DNA of 62,676 nt. Origin: an uncultured Bacteroidia bacterium. GTDB taxonomy: Bacteria > Bacteroidota > Bacteroidia > Bacteroidales > F082. Numbering within the stretch: position 1 is the first letter of the stretch; every line of letters begins with the position of its first letter. The notes under the pieces were generated by a model. The model was not told the DNA's origin. It saw nothing but the letters and a program-made list of their open reading frames with translations, and did not search any database. The stretch spans positions 1 through 62,676 of the forward strand of contig CACXIM010000004.1 of assembly GCA_902767725.1 (NCBI GenBank), written 5' to 3'. The position numbers and the translations under genes were made by a program. Of the stretch, positions 24,301 through 30,745 are shown piece after piece.

Positions 24301-25308
24301 AGCGGTGGCCTTACCTACAGCACATGGCAATGGGGAGCATACAGAAATACAGGATTAGGCGCATCCGACTATGCATCATATTGTATTCATGACTTGGTTC
24401 CACAAGAGGGAAACAACTATTACCATGCATTGAAATGCCCAGAGGCAAACCTGGACGGTACAACCTTCTACGACATCCCGACCATTGTTAACCTTACAGG
24501 CAGCACCTTCTACATCACAGACGCAAACATGCGCGACGAGTTAAGCACGCTTGGCGTGCAAAACCACGGTTTCAAGCCCTTCCCATACAATGTCCACTAC
24601 GGCGATGGCGTGGGTGGAGGAAGTGTAGCCGGAAGCGAGTTCTTTGACGGTAATATCGGTGCGCGTACCTTGACGGATGCACTGGCCACATTGGCGGGTA
24701 ATGGTTATAGTGTAGGTGACATCGTCAACAGTGGCTATGCAAAAACGCTGAAAATCATCGAGCACCGCAACAAGATTCTGAATAACGGTGTGGTGATGAT
24801 ACCCGCCAATGATGAATTGGGCACCCCTGAAGACCGTCTTGGACCTCTCGAGATACCTCACGCCACAAGCGGACAGACCGAACTTCAGAACCTGGCAAGT
24901 TTGATGGGCAATTTGCGTCAATACATGGCCAGCCATTTCTCCGAAACGAATGTGGCCAAGTGGACGCAGCTCTACTATCCCGCTGCATCGGCGGCCTACG
25001 CCTACCAGCCTTCGGTGCCTTCAAACTTTGTCCTTGCGGACAAGTTCAAGGCCCACAACTGGTTCTTACCGCCTGAAGGCATCCTTGACAGGATACATTG
25101 GTATCTGAAGAAAGGTGCTGATTCTGAACTAAATATATTTAGAAAAGCGTTGGCGGCAGGTCTATTTGTTAATTTTTCTTCGTCCACCTACTGGAGTTCC
25201 ACGGAGTGCAGTGGTACTTTCGCTTGGACCGTCATCTTCGGCGGCACGAGCTCCTACTACCTCAGCAAGTACGGCAGCGGCGCAGTGAGGGCGGTGGCGG
25301 CATTTTAG
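18394..25308 (+). CDS. Giant tail receptor-binding protein, DGR target
   Basis: 2304 residues, largest protein of the phage. The N-terminal 130 residues look like a virion-attachment region. Several beta-sandwich stretches follow, including a LamG-like part near residues 680-780 (VYINGD, GIKFYRTALSAEQVRQ). Residues about 1610-1730 look like leucine-rich repeats. The last 250 residues form a DUF1566/C-type-lectin-like domain ending YWSSTE...AVRAVAAF, which contains the variable region 25178-25302. The DGR rewrites surface residues there, so this protein most likely meets the host receptor. Family names are by pattern. Confidence 0.85.
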   Translation: MAKKIIIRGSNLLQSLIDPWGGVNDTDQDIIPYSDRGATTVVHPGEEWGMNRGEVERFNKLHFGTKKIGCPYVTPRKQTDNFYHIWGFATKTDRDTYLAAVAALQPGQSLDEETAALRLADEAIPINEDQGTTYTARLTLLDISGEEPETLDPTLPIVSVTRSYNIGVRFCGIQNDNGEISNAGESGTLTVQRSTDATNWTTVGAMQLISLNTDSNAYTVLDLGQWFTTTNPQQFRLRVAFTKRDDEGNEIATAQSAWQVISDVTYTQLTVRNMQDWTRPIQASEGVFPLRFAVTGTVRKWLHVTISGSLGTYTHVEEIAASTEFPATNPRTWSETEKQNIGILTHGIHTVTAWLTCDDGSGHLGTDGYPDGLSSEVVVNRFMVVNTETQGADLTKPYLMLQQTLTTVQNYVRAVLTHYAVWVPDPENPTAASSEPLPISIRLTDSAENDTDYTTEYVRNELSVLSGTDYALDTTVEIEGDGSSQHVNEYLAYLRFFRYGANEEVINFMRESVQAMRFITITVDNSKDFAPVAGAWFVMSPRTRNNSETNKFTIINHQTGEVVPAEFHGFGGINDLWTEDENGQKVLRVLAGQELEIFIDPYGHFANDPRAQASVEFDYAVHNSTAEDAPVIDITQEVGGETLGLRMLPMEGTVKCKGRQETNDQDFGWGEDERTHMVQTIDPAVIAKADDELTWQQTLNGAPSLPLSLSKVYINGDPQREMDYTPTAGTWVSGDGHTVKIGNPNADIDIYGIKFYRTALSAEQVRQNRKAALPTAEEKVEFENRNAITTNGRIDYDKAKTKGFRCLTLVGQDQYKLNQSKDPGYPCYWRIDHDNPALSGTIGKAAYLAYMADALNGKKCLMVTPQGSTANTYWDNNEQTKVDKITFVINIPFSKVHADFGWKAAMSTGDDCTNPMYLDGQRIEGTTYADLTDEQKARVTIDVVDGWFDGNGWSENVGEMGMYHGQFYTTTVGGPKCQKLVNKINYASPMQSHKMGATRLYNDIMKALCGNEIHLHRDNPAVRFSVCEESFLFFTEHPQDNGKVEFRGMCTFGNGKFDKEVFGYKADKNTFGFEGLNNNLPLCDFRVPADEKVTYNPDDEAWGYNGVKSFEYGLGKTQVINGKEYPTDTNDLIFRRYVNFIYTHTPRLKYYNGTLESFLAAYEALVSAAQSDDAAAAELAEMQKWQWWATQGNNAFHLVRFDYTTETWVDAGTWDQENLAYNAGVRDLTADAMTAAAYTVWQSSPDFGDWVALNKAFKTAIAMHVIDHLGSVAVVSNHLGHYNVVNFMEAGTDNCSKNLYYQYDPGTGLIFLDQDDLDSIKKTDNNGRQTKKYFLDRIHDVSDYEAGYKPQIDYEGRASALFDMIEEAYENASDGLRQNMRRVLTIMAGLVGANEGFDQSVMGCIDKYFFSIQKYFPEVAYAEQARLRYEWPKSFGYISFGNQARGIDPITQQVGSQLENERQYMKRRMALIASYACWGDFSSGVNAGVVGLSDSGSSLSLSPGSGHIGGEYKFRVVPHQWLYPTGMVDRTAVDPHVRVAPGEEYEFKVANAGDISGDSSVGLAALNYYRKIGNVGNMVVGNNTLSVTAKRLTEFIAEPSNPSQAQFAPGNIALNTPNLKKLSLNGCQTIAGSKDYSSLTRVEEIDLRGTNITGVVLPTSQLIETLQLPATMTAVSLTGQPNLSTFTMEGYAALESLIVTGSPLVASQAIVMAIYEAQQETQVFTTLTLKDIQWANLPVGILSWMADLQHITVNGTIGIFEDNPTTNAVTFDLKEKFNRKWGNVDNSDSNEHQGLLLSYRPRRLESASVKGNFYTESGTQFPFTIEPNSSYVNAFTKIRWSMSGLQYSQASIDPVTGLLTVESLSNLVDTATITAMITTYYEGVESAMVVSKDVQIYNRKAQLGDYVYHDGTYSSPDTYTGEKYVIGHCCYLAPVDNNGDIVAELFHPEDKQKRLMVARSNVSATGSTESGGLTYSTWQWGAYRNTGLGASDYASYCIHDLVPQEGNNYYHALKCPEANLDGTTFYDIPTIVNLTGSTFYITDANMRDELSTLGVQNHGFKPFPYNVHYGDGVGGGSVAGSEFFDGNIGARTLTDALATLAGNGYSVGDIVNSGYAKTLKIIEHRNKILNNGVVMIPANDELGTPEDRLGPLEIPHATSGQTELQNLASLMGNLRQYMASHFSETNVAKWTQLYYPAASAAYAYQPSVPSNFVLADKFKAHNWFLPPEGILDRIHWYLKKGADSELNIFRKALAAGLFVNFSSSTYWSSTECSGTFAWTVIFGGTSSYYLSKYGSGAVRAVAAF
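25178..25302 (+). repeat. DGR variable region (VR)
   Basis: 125 bp matching the template at 25887-26011. Aligned without gaps, 19 positions differ and all 19 are A in the template (to C, G or T here), the signature of adenine-directed retrohoming. The 3' end, GCAGTGAGGGCGGTGGCGGC, is GC-rich and unchanged, as expected of the initiation of mutagenic homology. The stop codon follows two codons later. Confidence 0.97.
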
Positions 25309-25315
25309 ACTTATA

Positions 25316-25337
25316 GGCGCGGCTTTGACGCCGCGCC
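25316..25337. promoter_or_regulatory. Hairpin/cruciform 13 nt after VR
   Basis: GGCGCGGC-TTTGAC-GCCGCGCC, an 8-bp GC stem. In studied DGRs a hairpin or cruciform just downstream of VR boosts target recognition; position and shape fit that role here. No T run follows, so it is not a standard terminator. Confidence 0.7.
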
Positions 25338-25360
25338 GTAATTTAGCTGGCATCCACAAT

Positions 25361-25386
25361 AAAACGGCCGTGAGGCCGTTTTTTTA
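25361..25386 (+). terminator. Terminator between DGR target and avd
   Basis: AAAACGGCC-GTGA-GGCCGTTTT (25361-25382) with further T to 25385; a GNRA-type loop. It would separate the late fibre transcript from avd and RT. Confidence 0.85.
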
Positions 25387-25401
25387 TGGAAAAATGAGAC
25401 A

Positions 25402-25785
25402 ATGCAGCTAAATCAAACTTCCATATACAGGGGCCTCGAACTTTTGATGGACTGGTACTTGCCAATAGGCGTGAAAATGCCAAAGGTGAGTGCGCTCGAG
25501 AACTTGGGCGATTTCTTCCAAGACAATCTGATGGAGGCAATGACAACGTTTGCCATAGCCTGGGAAACGGATGACGCGGGAGCGAAACTTGAATTGATCA
25601 ATACGCTGATATGGCACATGTCATTGTGCAATACGGCTGTCGGGAACCTTTATAGGTTCTCGTCAAAGAAAGACCAGACTGTCCGCGTCATCAGCCAAAC
25701 TCAGTATGCCAACTATCTTGAGAGAATCAATGACTTGAAAAGTCAGATAGGCGGTTGGAAAAGAAAGACGGCATCAAAAACCTGA
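25402..25785 (+). CDS. avd: DGR accessory variability determinant (Avd)
   Basis: 127 residues, basic C-terminus, four predicted helices (LNQTSIYRGLELLMDWYLPI, then AMTTFAIAWE, LINTLIWHMSLC and QTQYANYLERI). This matches Avd, a pentameric four-helix bundle that binds the DGR reverse transcriptase and template RNA and is required for mutagenic homing. Position between target and TR/RT is the canonical order. Confidence 0.85.
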   Translation: MQLNQTSIYRGLELLMDWYLPIGVKMPKVSALENLGDFFQDNLMEAMTTFAIAWETDDAGAKLELINTLIWHMSLCNTAVGNLYRFSSKKDQTVRVISQTQYANYLERINDLKSQIGGWKRKTASKT

Positions 25786-25837
25786 AGTGACCAAGGTCAT
25801 GACAGGCATCCTTTTCTATAAGTTAAATGGGCGCACC

Positions 25838-25860
25838 ACAAGCGGAATCAAACCGCTTGT
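25838..25860. repeat. Hairpin upstream of TR
   Basis: ACAAGCGG (25838-25845) and CCGCTTGT (25853-25860), loop AATCAAA. Lies 26 nt before TR and may be part of the DGR RNA. Confidence 0.5.
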
Positions 25861-25886
25861 TAATAAACGAATAGCGTGCGCAATAG

Positions 25887-26011
25887 CTTCGTCCAACTAC
25901 TGGAGTTCCACGGAGAACAGTGGTAATAACGCTTGGAACGTCAACTTCGGCGGCACGAACTCCAACAACAACAACAAGAACAACAGCAACGCAGTGAGGG
26001 CGGTGGCGGCA
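25887..26011 (+). repeat. DGR template region (TR)
   Basis: 125 bp, 19 adenines of which are substituted in VR. The A positions cluster in AAC/AAT codons (a run of Asn codons in the middle), the design that maximises amino-acid diversity without stop codons. TR is in frame with the RT reading frame, which is open from 25787 through the RT. Confidence 0.97.
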
Positions 26012-26038
26012 CTTGACGACGAAGAGAAGGCCTCTGTG

Positions 26039-27322
26039 ATGGAAGCTTATGATGACTGCTGCCGAAACAAGATGGGCAGCCCAGACTGTATCGAATTCCG
26101 GCTTCATCCCGAAATGATCATTGTGTTGGCCGTCCGGATAAAGTTGCGATGCTATGAGCCCGGTCTGTCAAAGACATTCATAGTGAAACGGCCAAAGCTT
26201 CGCGAGATCTTCGCTGCATTTTTCCTCGACCGTATTGTTCAACACTGGATATACCTTCGCATCAACCCACTTTTCGAAATCCGCTTTGTTTTGATGGGCA
26301 ACGTGTCGTATAACTGCCGTAAGGGATTCGGTACGCTTGCCGCCAGGATGAGACTATACAACGACATGCACAAGCACGGTTTTTCCTTCGACCTCTTTCT
26401 TGGCAAGTTCGACCTGTTTTCATGCTTCATGTCGACAGACAAGGTGGTGATGTGGGCAAAACTCGAAGAGTTCATCCCCGCCAATTACCAAGGCGAAGAC
26501 CTTGAAACCTTGATGTACCTGCTGAAGATAACCGTGTTCCACCGTCCACAAGACCATTGCGAACGCCGTGGCGACCTCAGTCTTTGGGAAAGGCTGCCCA
26601 AGGAAAAGAGCCTTTTCTACTGCAACGGACTACCCATCGGCAACATCACCACGCAAATCCTACTCAATTTCCTGCTGTCATACTTTGATGAATGGATTTT
26701 GTGGCGTATTGCCACGTTGGGATATGAGCATCCAGAGGAACACTACATCCGCTTCGTTGATGATTTCACGGTACATAGTATGCCAGTAGAGCATATCACA
26801 CTCCTTCATAGAGAGGCTGCGATATGGCTTTGGGAAAACCTTCACTTCAGGATGCACCCTGACAAGGTGTATATCCAACCGCAATTCCACGGTGTGAAAT
26901 TCGTCGGTGGTGTGATCTTGCCTGACCGTATGTACATCATCAACCGAACGGTTGCCGCCATGTACCTGAGAGTTAACTACACTGAAATCCTTTGCCGTGT
27001 CATCTTCGAGAAAGGAGCGACCGCAACGCGACTGTCTTTGTTGCAGCACTGCGTTTCGTCACTCAATTCTTATTCGGGGTTTTTAATATATGGCCGGTCG
27101 TACAACATCCAGAAGAAGTTGTTTTTAGATTTGACTTGGTTTTGGAAGGTGTGCTATACCAAAGGGAACCTTAATGTGGTAGTAATAAAGAAGCAATACA
27201 AACTTTCAAATTATCTCATCCATGAACAAGAATTACAGTGTAGAATTACCGACTCTTTTCGTCCAAGACATAGGGAGTCCTTCCCGGACGATAAATTTCT
27301 GCGTCGAGCCAGTCTCTGGTAG
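26039..27322 (+). CDS. DGR reverse transcriptase
   Basis: About 427 residues from ATG 26039; the frame is open back to 25787 through TR, but this start gives the usual DGR RT N-terminus (MEAYDDCCRNKM). Motifs: FDLFSCF near 124-130 (catalytic Asp), GLPIGNITTQ at 197-206, the DGR-type replacement of the usual QG motif, and FVDD at 239-242 in place of YxDD. It copies TR RNA with errors at A and, with Avd, replaces VR. The 3' end overlaps the next gene by 101 bp. Confidence 0.95.
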   Translation: MEAYDDCCRNKMGSPDCIEFRLHPEMIIVLAVRIKLRCYEPGLSKTFIVKRPKLREIFAAFFLDRIVQHWIYLRINPLFEIRFVLMGNVSYNCRKGFGTLAARMRLYNDMHKHGFSFDLFLGKFDLFSCFMSTDKVVMWAKLEEFIPANYQGEDLETLMYLLKITVFHRPQDHCERRGDLSLWERLPKEKSLFYCNGLPIGNITTQILLNFLLSYFDEWILWRIATLGYEHPEEHYIRFVDDFTVHSMPVEHITLLHREAAIWLWENLHFRMHPDKVYIQPQFHGVKFVGGVILPDRMYIINRTVAAMYLRVNYTEILCRVIFEKGATATRLSLLQHCVSSLNSYSGFLIYGRSYNIQKKLFLDLTWFWKVCYTKGNLNVVVIKKQYKLSNYLIHEQELQCRITDSFRPRHRESFPDDKFLRRASLW

Positions 27323-27971
27323 CGATGAAGGCTACAACTATTCCTTTTATTCCGTTTCAGTTCCCATGGTGCATTGGAACTATGACGGCATTGTGAATGC
27401 CATCGTGTCTGCTGATTATCCAGCAGACAGGATGCAAGCCGTCATCAACAACTTCATGCAGGATTTCTCAAGTGAATCTGAAAAAGAATTTGAAGACATG
27501 CAAGCCTGGCGCGATTTGGCTAAGAAAACTGCATGTGAAGTGCTCGGAGAAACGCCATCTAAAACCTATGCACCTTCGCTGTCGGAACTGGTCGGCCAGC
27601 TGAAAAAGGTGCTCAGTAAGGAAGTGCAGCAGCTGCCCGACGAGGAAGCTATGAATGTCCCTTCGTTATTCGAAGAATGGAAGCCTGACATAACCGTCGT
27701 AGCCGGAGAGCGTAGGTACTTCGCCAAGGAATTGTACAAATGCGTACAAGGCCATAAGACACAATCCGACTGGACTCCCGACATCACACCGGCACTATGG
27801 ACCAAAGTGAGTCTCGACGAATGGCCGCAGTGGGTGCAACCGACAGGCGCACATGATGCCTACAACGCTGGCGACAAAGTGACATTTGAAGGCCAACACT
27901 ATATCAGCCTTATCAATGGGAATGTGTGGTCGCCAACGGCATATCCGGCTGGGTGGAAACTGGAGCCTTGA
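27222..27971 (+). CDS. Tail protein with CBM5/12-like carbohydrate-binding end
   Basis: 249 residues. The first 190 are soluble alpha/beta with a helical mid part; two similar C-terminal modules follow, the clearer being WPQWVQPTGAHDAYNAGDKV, then GQHYISLING and a closing W, matching the small chitin/cellulose-binding CBM5/12 pattern. Probably a glycan-binding fibre accessory. It starts inside the RT gene, an unusually long 101-bp overlap. Followed by a terminator. Confidence 0.65.
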   Translation: MNKNYSVELPTLFVQDIGSPSRTINFCVEPVSGSDEGYNYSFYSVSVPMVHWNYDGIVNAIVSADYPADRMQAVINNFMQDFSSESEKEFEDMQAWRDLAKKTACEVLGETPSKTYAPSLSELVGQLKKVLSKEVQQLPDEEAMNVPSLFEEWKPDITVVAGERRYFAKELYKCVQGHKTQSDWTPDITPALWTKVSLDEWPQWVQPTGAHDAYNAGDKVTFEGQHYISLINGNVWSPTAYPAGWKLEP

Positions 27972-28023
27972 TGATGATCAAGGCGTCCAGCTCATGAAGT
28001 CTTAGGTGACACTGTTTAAGTAG

Positions 28024-28068
28024 AAAACCCCGGTAGGCAACCTTCACTGGCTGCCTGCTGGGGTTTTC
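28024..28068 (+). terminator. Terminator of the fibre/DGR operon
   Basis: CCCCGGTAGGCA (28028-28039) pairs with TGCCTGCTGGGG (28052-28063, two wobbles), flanked by AAAA and TTTT. The gap to 28266 holds only AT-rich tracts and no gene I can support. Confidence 0.8.
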
Positions 28069-28266
28069 TGTTTTCAATCGGAGTTCGCGGTTCCAGCACG
28101 TTTGCTTTGGTGTTCCCCCTATAACTCTCACGTGCCACTTTTTGCTGCAAAGATAGTTGCGCTTACCTCTGCAATGCAACGGTAATACGGAGCGGCCTCT
28201 TGAAAAATCTCCACACCTGCGGGTAGTATTTTTCAGGCCGCCATTGCATTTTTTTTCGCTTTTTCC

Positions 28267-28296
28267 CTTGACTTTTCCAAAAAACCCGTATATTTG
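28267..28296 (+). promoter_or_regulatory. Promoter of cassette 3 leader
   Basis: CTTG at 28267-28270, an 18-nt spacer and TATATTTG at 28289-28296, then CAGCG. Confidence 0.75.
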
Positions 28297-28300
28297 CAGC

Positions 28301-28485
28301 GTTCAAAATCGATTGGCGTCACGAAGACGCCGCCTGCTTGCGGCTTTTTTTGTGGCCCCTACATACTGAAATTTGAGTCAACGACTCCGACGGACGCGGT
28401 ATCAGTAATGCCCGCAAGGTATCGCCAATCGAACCTTGAACACCCGTATCGGAGTCTTTTGTTTAATGTTCAAAATCGATTGGAA
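28301..28485 (+). ncRNA. Structured leader RNA, copy 3
   Basis: A 28301-28317 (GTTCAAAATCGATTGGC); hairpin GCCGC/GCGGC (28329-28344) with seven T; B GACTCCGACGG 28383-28393 pairs with B' 28444-28456 and ends TTTTGTTT; hairpin GCGG/CCGC around GTAATG (28396-28415); antisense A' 28424-28441; A2 28468-28483, identical to A over 16 nt, 2 nt before ATG 28486. ATG 28466 opens a 7-codon frame MFKIDWK whose stop overlaps the gene start (ATGA). Compared with copy 1, stems are kept by paired changes. Confidence 0.78.
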
Positions 28486-28875
28486 ATGAACAAATTTGAA
28501 GAAGAAATCGCCCGCCTCAACGAAGAGCGCAGCGAGAAGATCGCGCCGATTCAAGAGAGAATCGACAAACTTACGGTGCAAGTCCACAACATGAAGGAGC
28601 TGTGCAAACTCAACAGCTCGCAAATCGAAATCCTTGCCGAAGAAAAAAGAGCCATCAAGGAAGAGTATCACCAAAAGAAGCAAAAGCTTTACGAGGAATC
28701 GAAGGATTACTATTCCATCAACATGTCGGCCAACAAGTTGCGTTTCCTCCTTAAAGGCTTCTTGTCAGTGAACGACGGCATCAGAGAATTATGGGATGCC
28801 TATGTGACCGCCAACTTTCATGCAGCATCAGAATTAGCAAACGATTTGTCTATTATGAAAGGAGGTGCGGCATGA
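28486..28875 (+). CDS. Cassette 3 coiled-coil protein
   Basis: 129 residues; residues 1-75 are a long charged coiled coil (EEEIARLNEERSEKI, RIDKLTVQVHNMKEL), then a shorter helical end. The only first-in-cassette protein not in the 6341 family. Unknown function. Ends with GGAGG serving the next gene. Confidence 0.7.
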   Translation: MNKFEEEIARLNEERSEKIAPIQERIDKLTVQVHNMKELCKLNSSQIEILAEEKRAIKEEYHQKKQKLYEESKDYYSINMSANKLRFLLKGFLSVNDGIRELWDAYVTANFHAASELANDLSIMKGGAA

Positions 28876-29159
28876 AAACGCTCGTCATCATCCGTGATTG
28901 CCACAGCAAGAACAACATCGTGACCACCGCCGCCAACGACCGTGAGGAAGAGCGCATCCGCCTGCGTGCCATAAGCAAGGGCTATCTCGTGGCCGTCCGT
29001 AAGCCAAAGCAACCTGGTTGTGAAACACATTGCACAACCATACCGACCAATCGCACATGGCGCAAACCCGCCGCCATTGCCGAACGCCCGCGTCCACGCT
29101 TGGGCGGTGCCTTCAACCTTGCACTTACTTCATTGACCATGGAAGGAGGTGCGCTATGA
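28872..29159 (+). CDS. Cassette 3 member of the cassette-protein family
   Basis: 95 residues from ATG 28872 (ATGA overlap). MKTLVIIRDCHSKNNIVTTA and RLRAISKGYLVAVRK align with 17107, and the C-terminal RPRPRLGGAFNLALTSLTME is the same; a short variable linker lies between. Distantly related to 6341 and 59346. Unknown function. Confidence 0.75.
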   Translation: MKTLVIIRDCHSKNNIVTTAANDREEERIRLRAISKGYLVAVRKPKQPGCETHCTTIPTNRTWRKPAAIAERPRPRLGGAFNLALTSLTMEGGAL

Positions 29160-29437
29160 GCGAAACGATGACCCGCGCCATGCGCAAGAAAGTCCGCGTC
29201 ACCCAAGGCAAGCACCAAGGCGAGCCCACCTGCGACAACTGCGGCCTTATGTCGTTCCGCAACTTCCGCGACGGCAGCGCCCACCGCTTTTGCGGCATCC
29301 TCGGCCTCTTCATTCCCGACCATGAAATGTACCCATCATGCAGCCTTCACACCTGGCAGAACCGCACCTCAAGCACCCTCGCCCGCATCGGCGTGAAATG
29401 GGAAACCACCATAGTGAAGAAAGGAGGTGCGAGATGA
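29156..29437 (+). CDS. Cassette 3 zinc-binding-type protein
   Basis: 93 residues, basic, ATGA overlap. CDNCGL at about residues 26-31 with later Cys and His (HRFCG, SCSLH) suggests a zinc site; the CDNC knuckle is shared with 41462. Possible nucleic-acid binding. No family named. Confidence 0.65.
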   Translation: MSETMTRAMRKKVRVTQGKHQGEPTCDNCGLMSFRNFRDGSAHRFCGILGLFIPDHEMYPSCSLHTWQNRTSSTLARIGVKWETTIVKKGGAR

Positions 29438-29751
29438 AAACACGCATCATCGACTCGGAGAAAAGGAAGGCTTTCGAGCGAAGCTGGAAGCGCGACCAAT
29501 ACCGCCATCCGCAGGGCGACATCGCCAAGTTTAACGCCTGCTTTTTCGCCAATGCCTTTGTCAGCGAACTGGAAGGCGAGAATGGCGTTAGTCTTAATGT
29601 TGACTGTTGCTTCCTTGGTTTCGACCAGTGCAGCGGCTGCGGCCACCACCAGGACTGCGCCCTGCGCCGCCTGCGCATCAGCATCATCAACGCCATCGAC
29701 TTCAGCGCGAAGCACTACAGGAAGCAATTCAAGAAAGGAGGCAAGGAATGA
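29434..29751 (+). CDS. Cassette 3 Cys-rich hypothetical protein
   Basis: 105 residues, ATGA overlap. A Cys/His cluster in the second half (VDCCFLGFDQCSGCGHHQDC) likely binds zinc. N-terminal basic helix. Unknown function. Confidence 0.65.
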   Translation: MKTRIIDSEKRKAFERSWKRDQYRHPQGDIAKFNACFFANAFVSELEGENGVSLNVDCCFLGFDQCSGCGHHQDCALRRLRISIINAIDFSAKHYRKQFKKGGKE

Positions 29752-30050
29752 GTAAGCTATTGACTGATTCGAAATGCCTGATGGACTTGCTTTTCCTTGG
29801 TGCCGACGCGAACGACACGACCATACACAGCACCATCGATGAACTGAAGAAATGCGCTTTCGACTGCATGGAGATGCGAATCACGGGCTACACGCTTTCC
29901 AAAGAGGAGAAAGATAAATTGGACGGCTTCAACACCGTGTTTGTCGAGACGTGGCGAATGCTTGCCGACCTCGAGAACGACTTCAAGGACTTGATAGACG
30001 AACATTTCAGGCAAATGGATGAATCGATAAAGAAAGGAGGAGCGGCATGA
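29748..30050 (+). CDS. Cassette 3 paralogue of 6547-6852
   Basis: 100 residues, helical, acidic. N-terminal MSKLLTDSKCLMDLLF and C-terminal ENDFKDLIDEHFRQ match the cassette 1 protein. ATGA overlap and embedded SD. Confidence 0.75.
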   Translation: MSKLLTDSKCLMDLLFLGADANDTTIHSTIDELKKCAFDCMEMRITGYTLSKEEKDKLDGFNTVFVETWRMLADLENDFKDLIDEHFRQMDESIKKGGAA

Positions 30051-30337
30051 GTAATAGATGGATAGCCTCGCAAGAGGTAACATGCTGGATTAACGCATAC
30101 GTTGACAAAACAGACTGCGACCTGTGGTACATGATTGAGGACTTGAAACAGGCCTTGTTGGACACCACAATGATTCAAGTGGACTTGGATGCCGAAGAAT
30201 ATGATGTACAGATAAAGACCTTGCAAAAAGTGAACGCGGCCATCGTCCATAGTCTGCGAAACCTGAAGAATCTGTATGAAGAAGTTGAAGACCAAATCAT
30301 CCCGACAAACCCGAAGAAAGGAGGTGTGCAGCAATGA
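30047..30337 (+). CDS. Cassette 3 paralogue of 6849-7133
   Basis: 96 residues, helical. IASQEV...DCDLWYMIEDLKQALLD and VHSLRNLKNLYEE match 6849. The pair order is kept in both cassettes, supporting a two-protein unit. Confidence 0.75.
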   Translation: MSNRWIASQEVTCWINAYVDKTDCDLWYMIEDLKQALLDTTMIQVDLDAEEYDVQIKTLQKVNAAIVHSLRNLKNLYEEVEDQIIPTNPKKGGVQQ

Positions 30338-30483
30338 CCAAGCTCGAAGCCACTACCTTCATGGCCGAATGGGTGGCCAACCTCGAAACGCAGAAGGAAG
30401 CCCTGCAAGTCCTCATCGACCAAGGCAAGCAGTTCATCACCGAATTGCAGGAAGATTCGGGTTGCAACCTTGCAACCTGTTGA
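30334..30483 (+). CDS. Cassette 3 small helical protein
   Basis: 49 residues, ATGA overlap, SD AAAGGAGG. Begins MTKLEATTF; position and size match the 7130/17436 family, with weak sequence similarity. Contains the -33 of the next promoter at its end. Confidence 0.6.
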   Translation: MTKLEATTFMAEWVANLETQKEALQVLIDQGKQFITELQEDSGCNLATC

Positions 30484-30509
30484 CAGGAACGGAATTTGTC
30501 GTATATTTG
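30479..30509 (+). promoter_or_regulatory. Promoter for 30532
   Basis: GTTG at 30479-30482, a 19-nt spacer, TATATTTG at 30502-30509. It resembles the leader promoters but no A/A'/A2 structure follows. Confidence 0.6.
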
Positions 30510-30531
30510 CGGCAAGAAAGGAGAAAAAACG

Positions 30532-30675
30532 ATGTATTGGATCTTCATAGTGATAGTGTTCGCCATCATAACCGCGAGGGAGATGCGCAAGGAACGCAAG
30601 AACACAGGATACCGCTCGTGGATGGACGACGGCTCAGTGAAGACATTCCGAGGCCCTAACGACAGGTTCGATTAG
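30532..30675 (+). CDS. Small single-pass membrane protein
   Basis: 47 residues: an N-terminal hydrophobic helix (MYWIFIVIVFAIITA) then a basic, polar tail. AAAGGAG lies 10 nt before the start. Own promoter. A membrane-acting moron or small toxin-like protein is possible; unknown. Confidence 0.55.
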   Translation: MYWIFIVIVFAIITAREMRKERKNTGYRSWMDDGSVKTFRGPNDRFD

Positions 30676-30689
30676 AGAGACGTCGTTTT

Positions 30690-30727
30690 TTTGTCACTAC
30701 ATGATAAGGTTTGGCGCTTAATATTGC
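30690..30727 (+). promoter_or_regulatory. Late-type promoter motif, copy 4
   Basis: TTTGTCAC at 30690-30697 and TAATATTG at 30719-30726 with 25 nt between TTTG and the -7 box. It drives the tape measure gene. Confidence 0.7.
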
Positions 30728-30745
30728 GTCAAACCTTATTTTTTT
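30704..30745 (+). terminator. Hairpin with T run overlapping the TMP promoter and ending at its ATG
   Basis: ATAAGGTTTG (30704-30713) pairs with CAAACCTTAT (30730-30739), followed by a T run to 30745, immediately before ATG 30746. It can end upstream transcription, yet it covers the -7 box of the late-type promoter; a transcript from that promoter would lack the 5' arm and escape termination. Confidence 0.65.

Noticed and set aside
25787-26038. RT start at GTG 25787
   Set aside because: This would put the template peptide on the enzyme; the usual DGR RT N-terminus starts at ATG 26039, so I placed the gene there and report the open frame as a finding.
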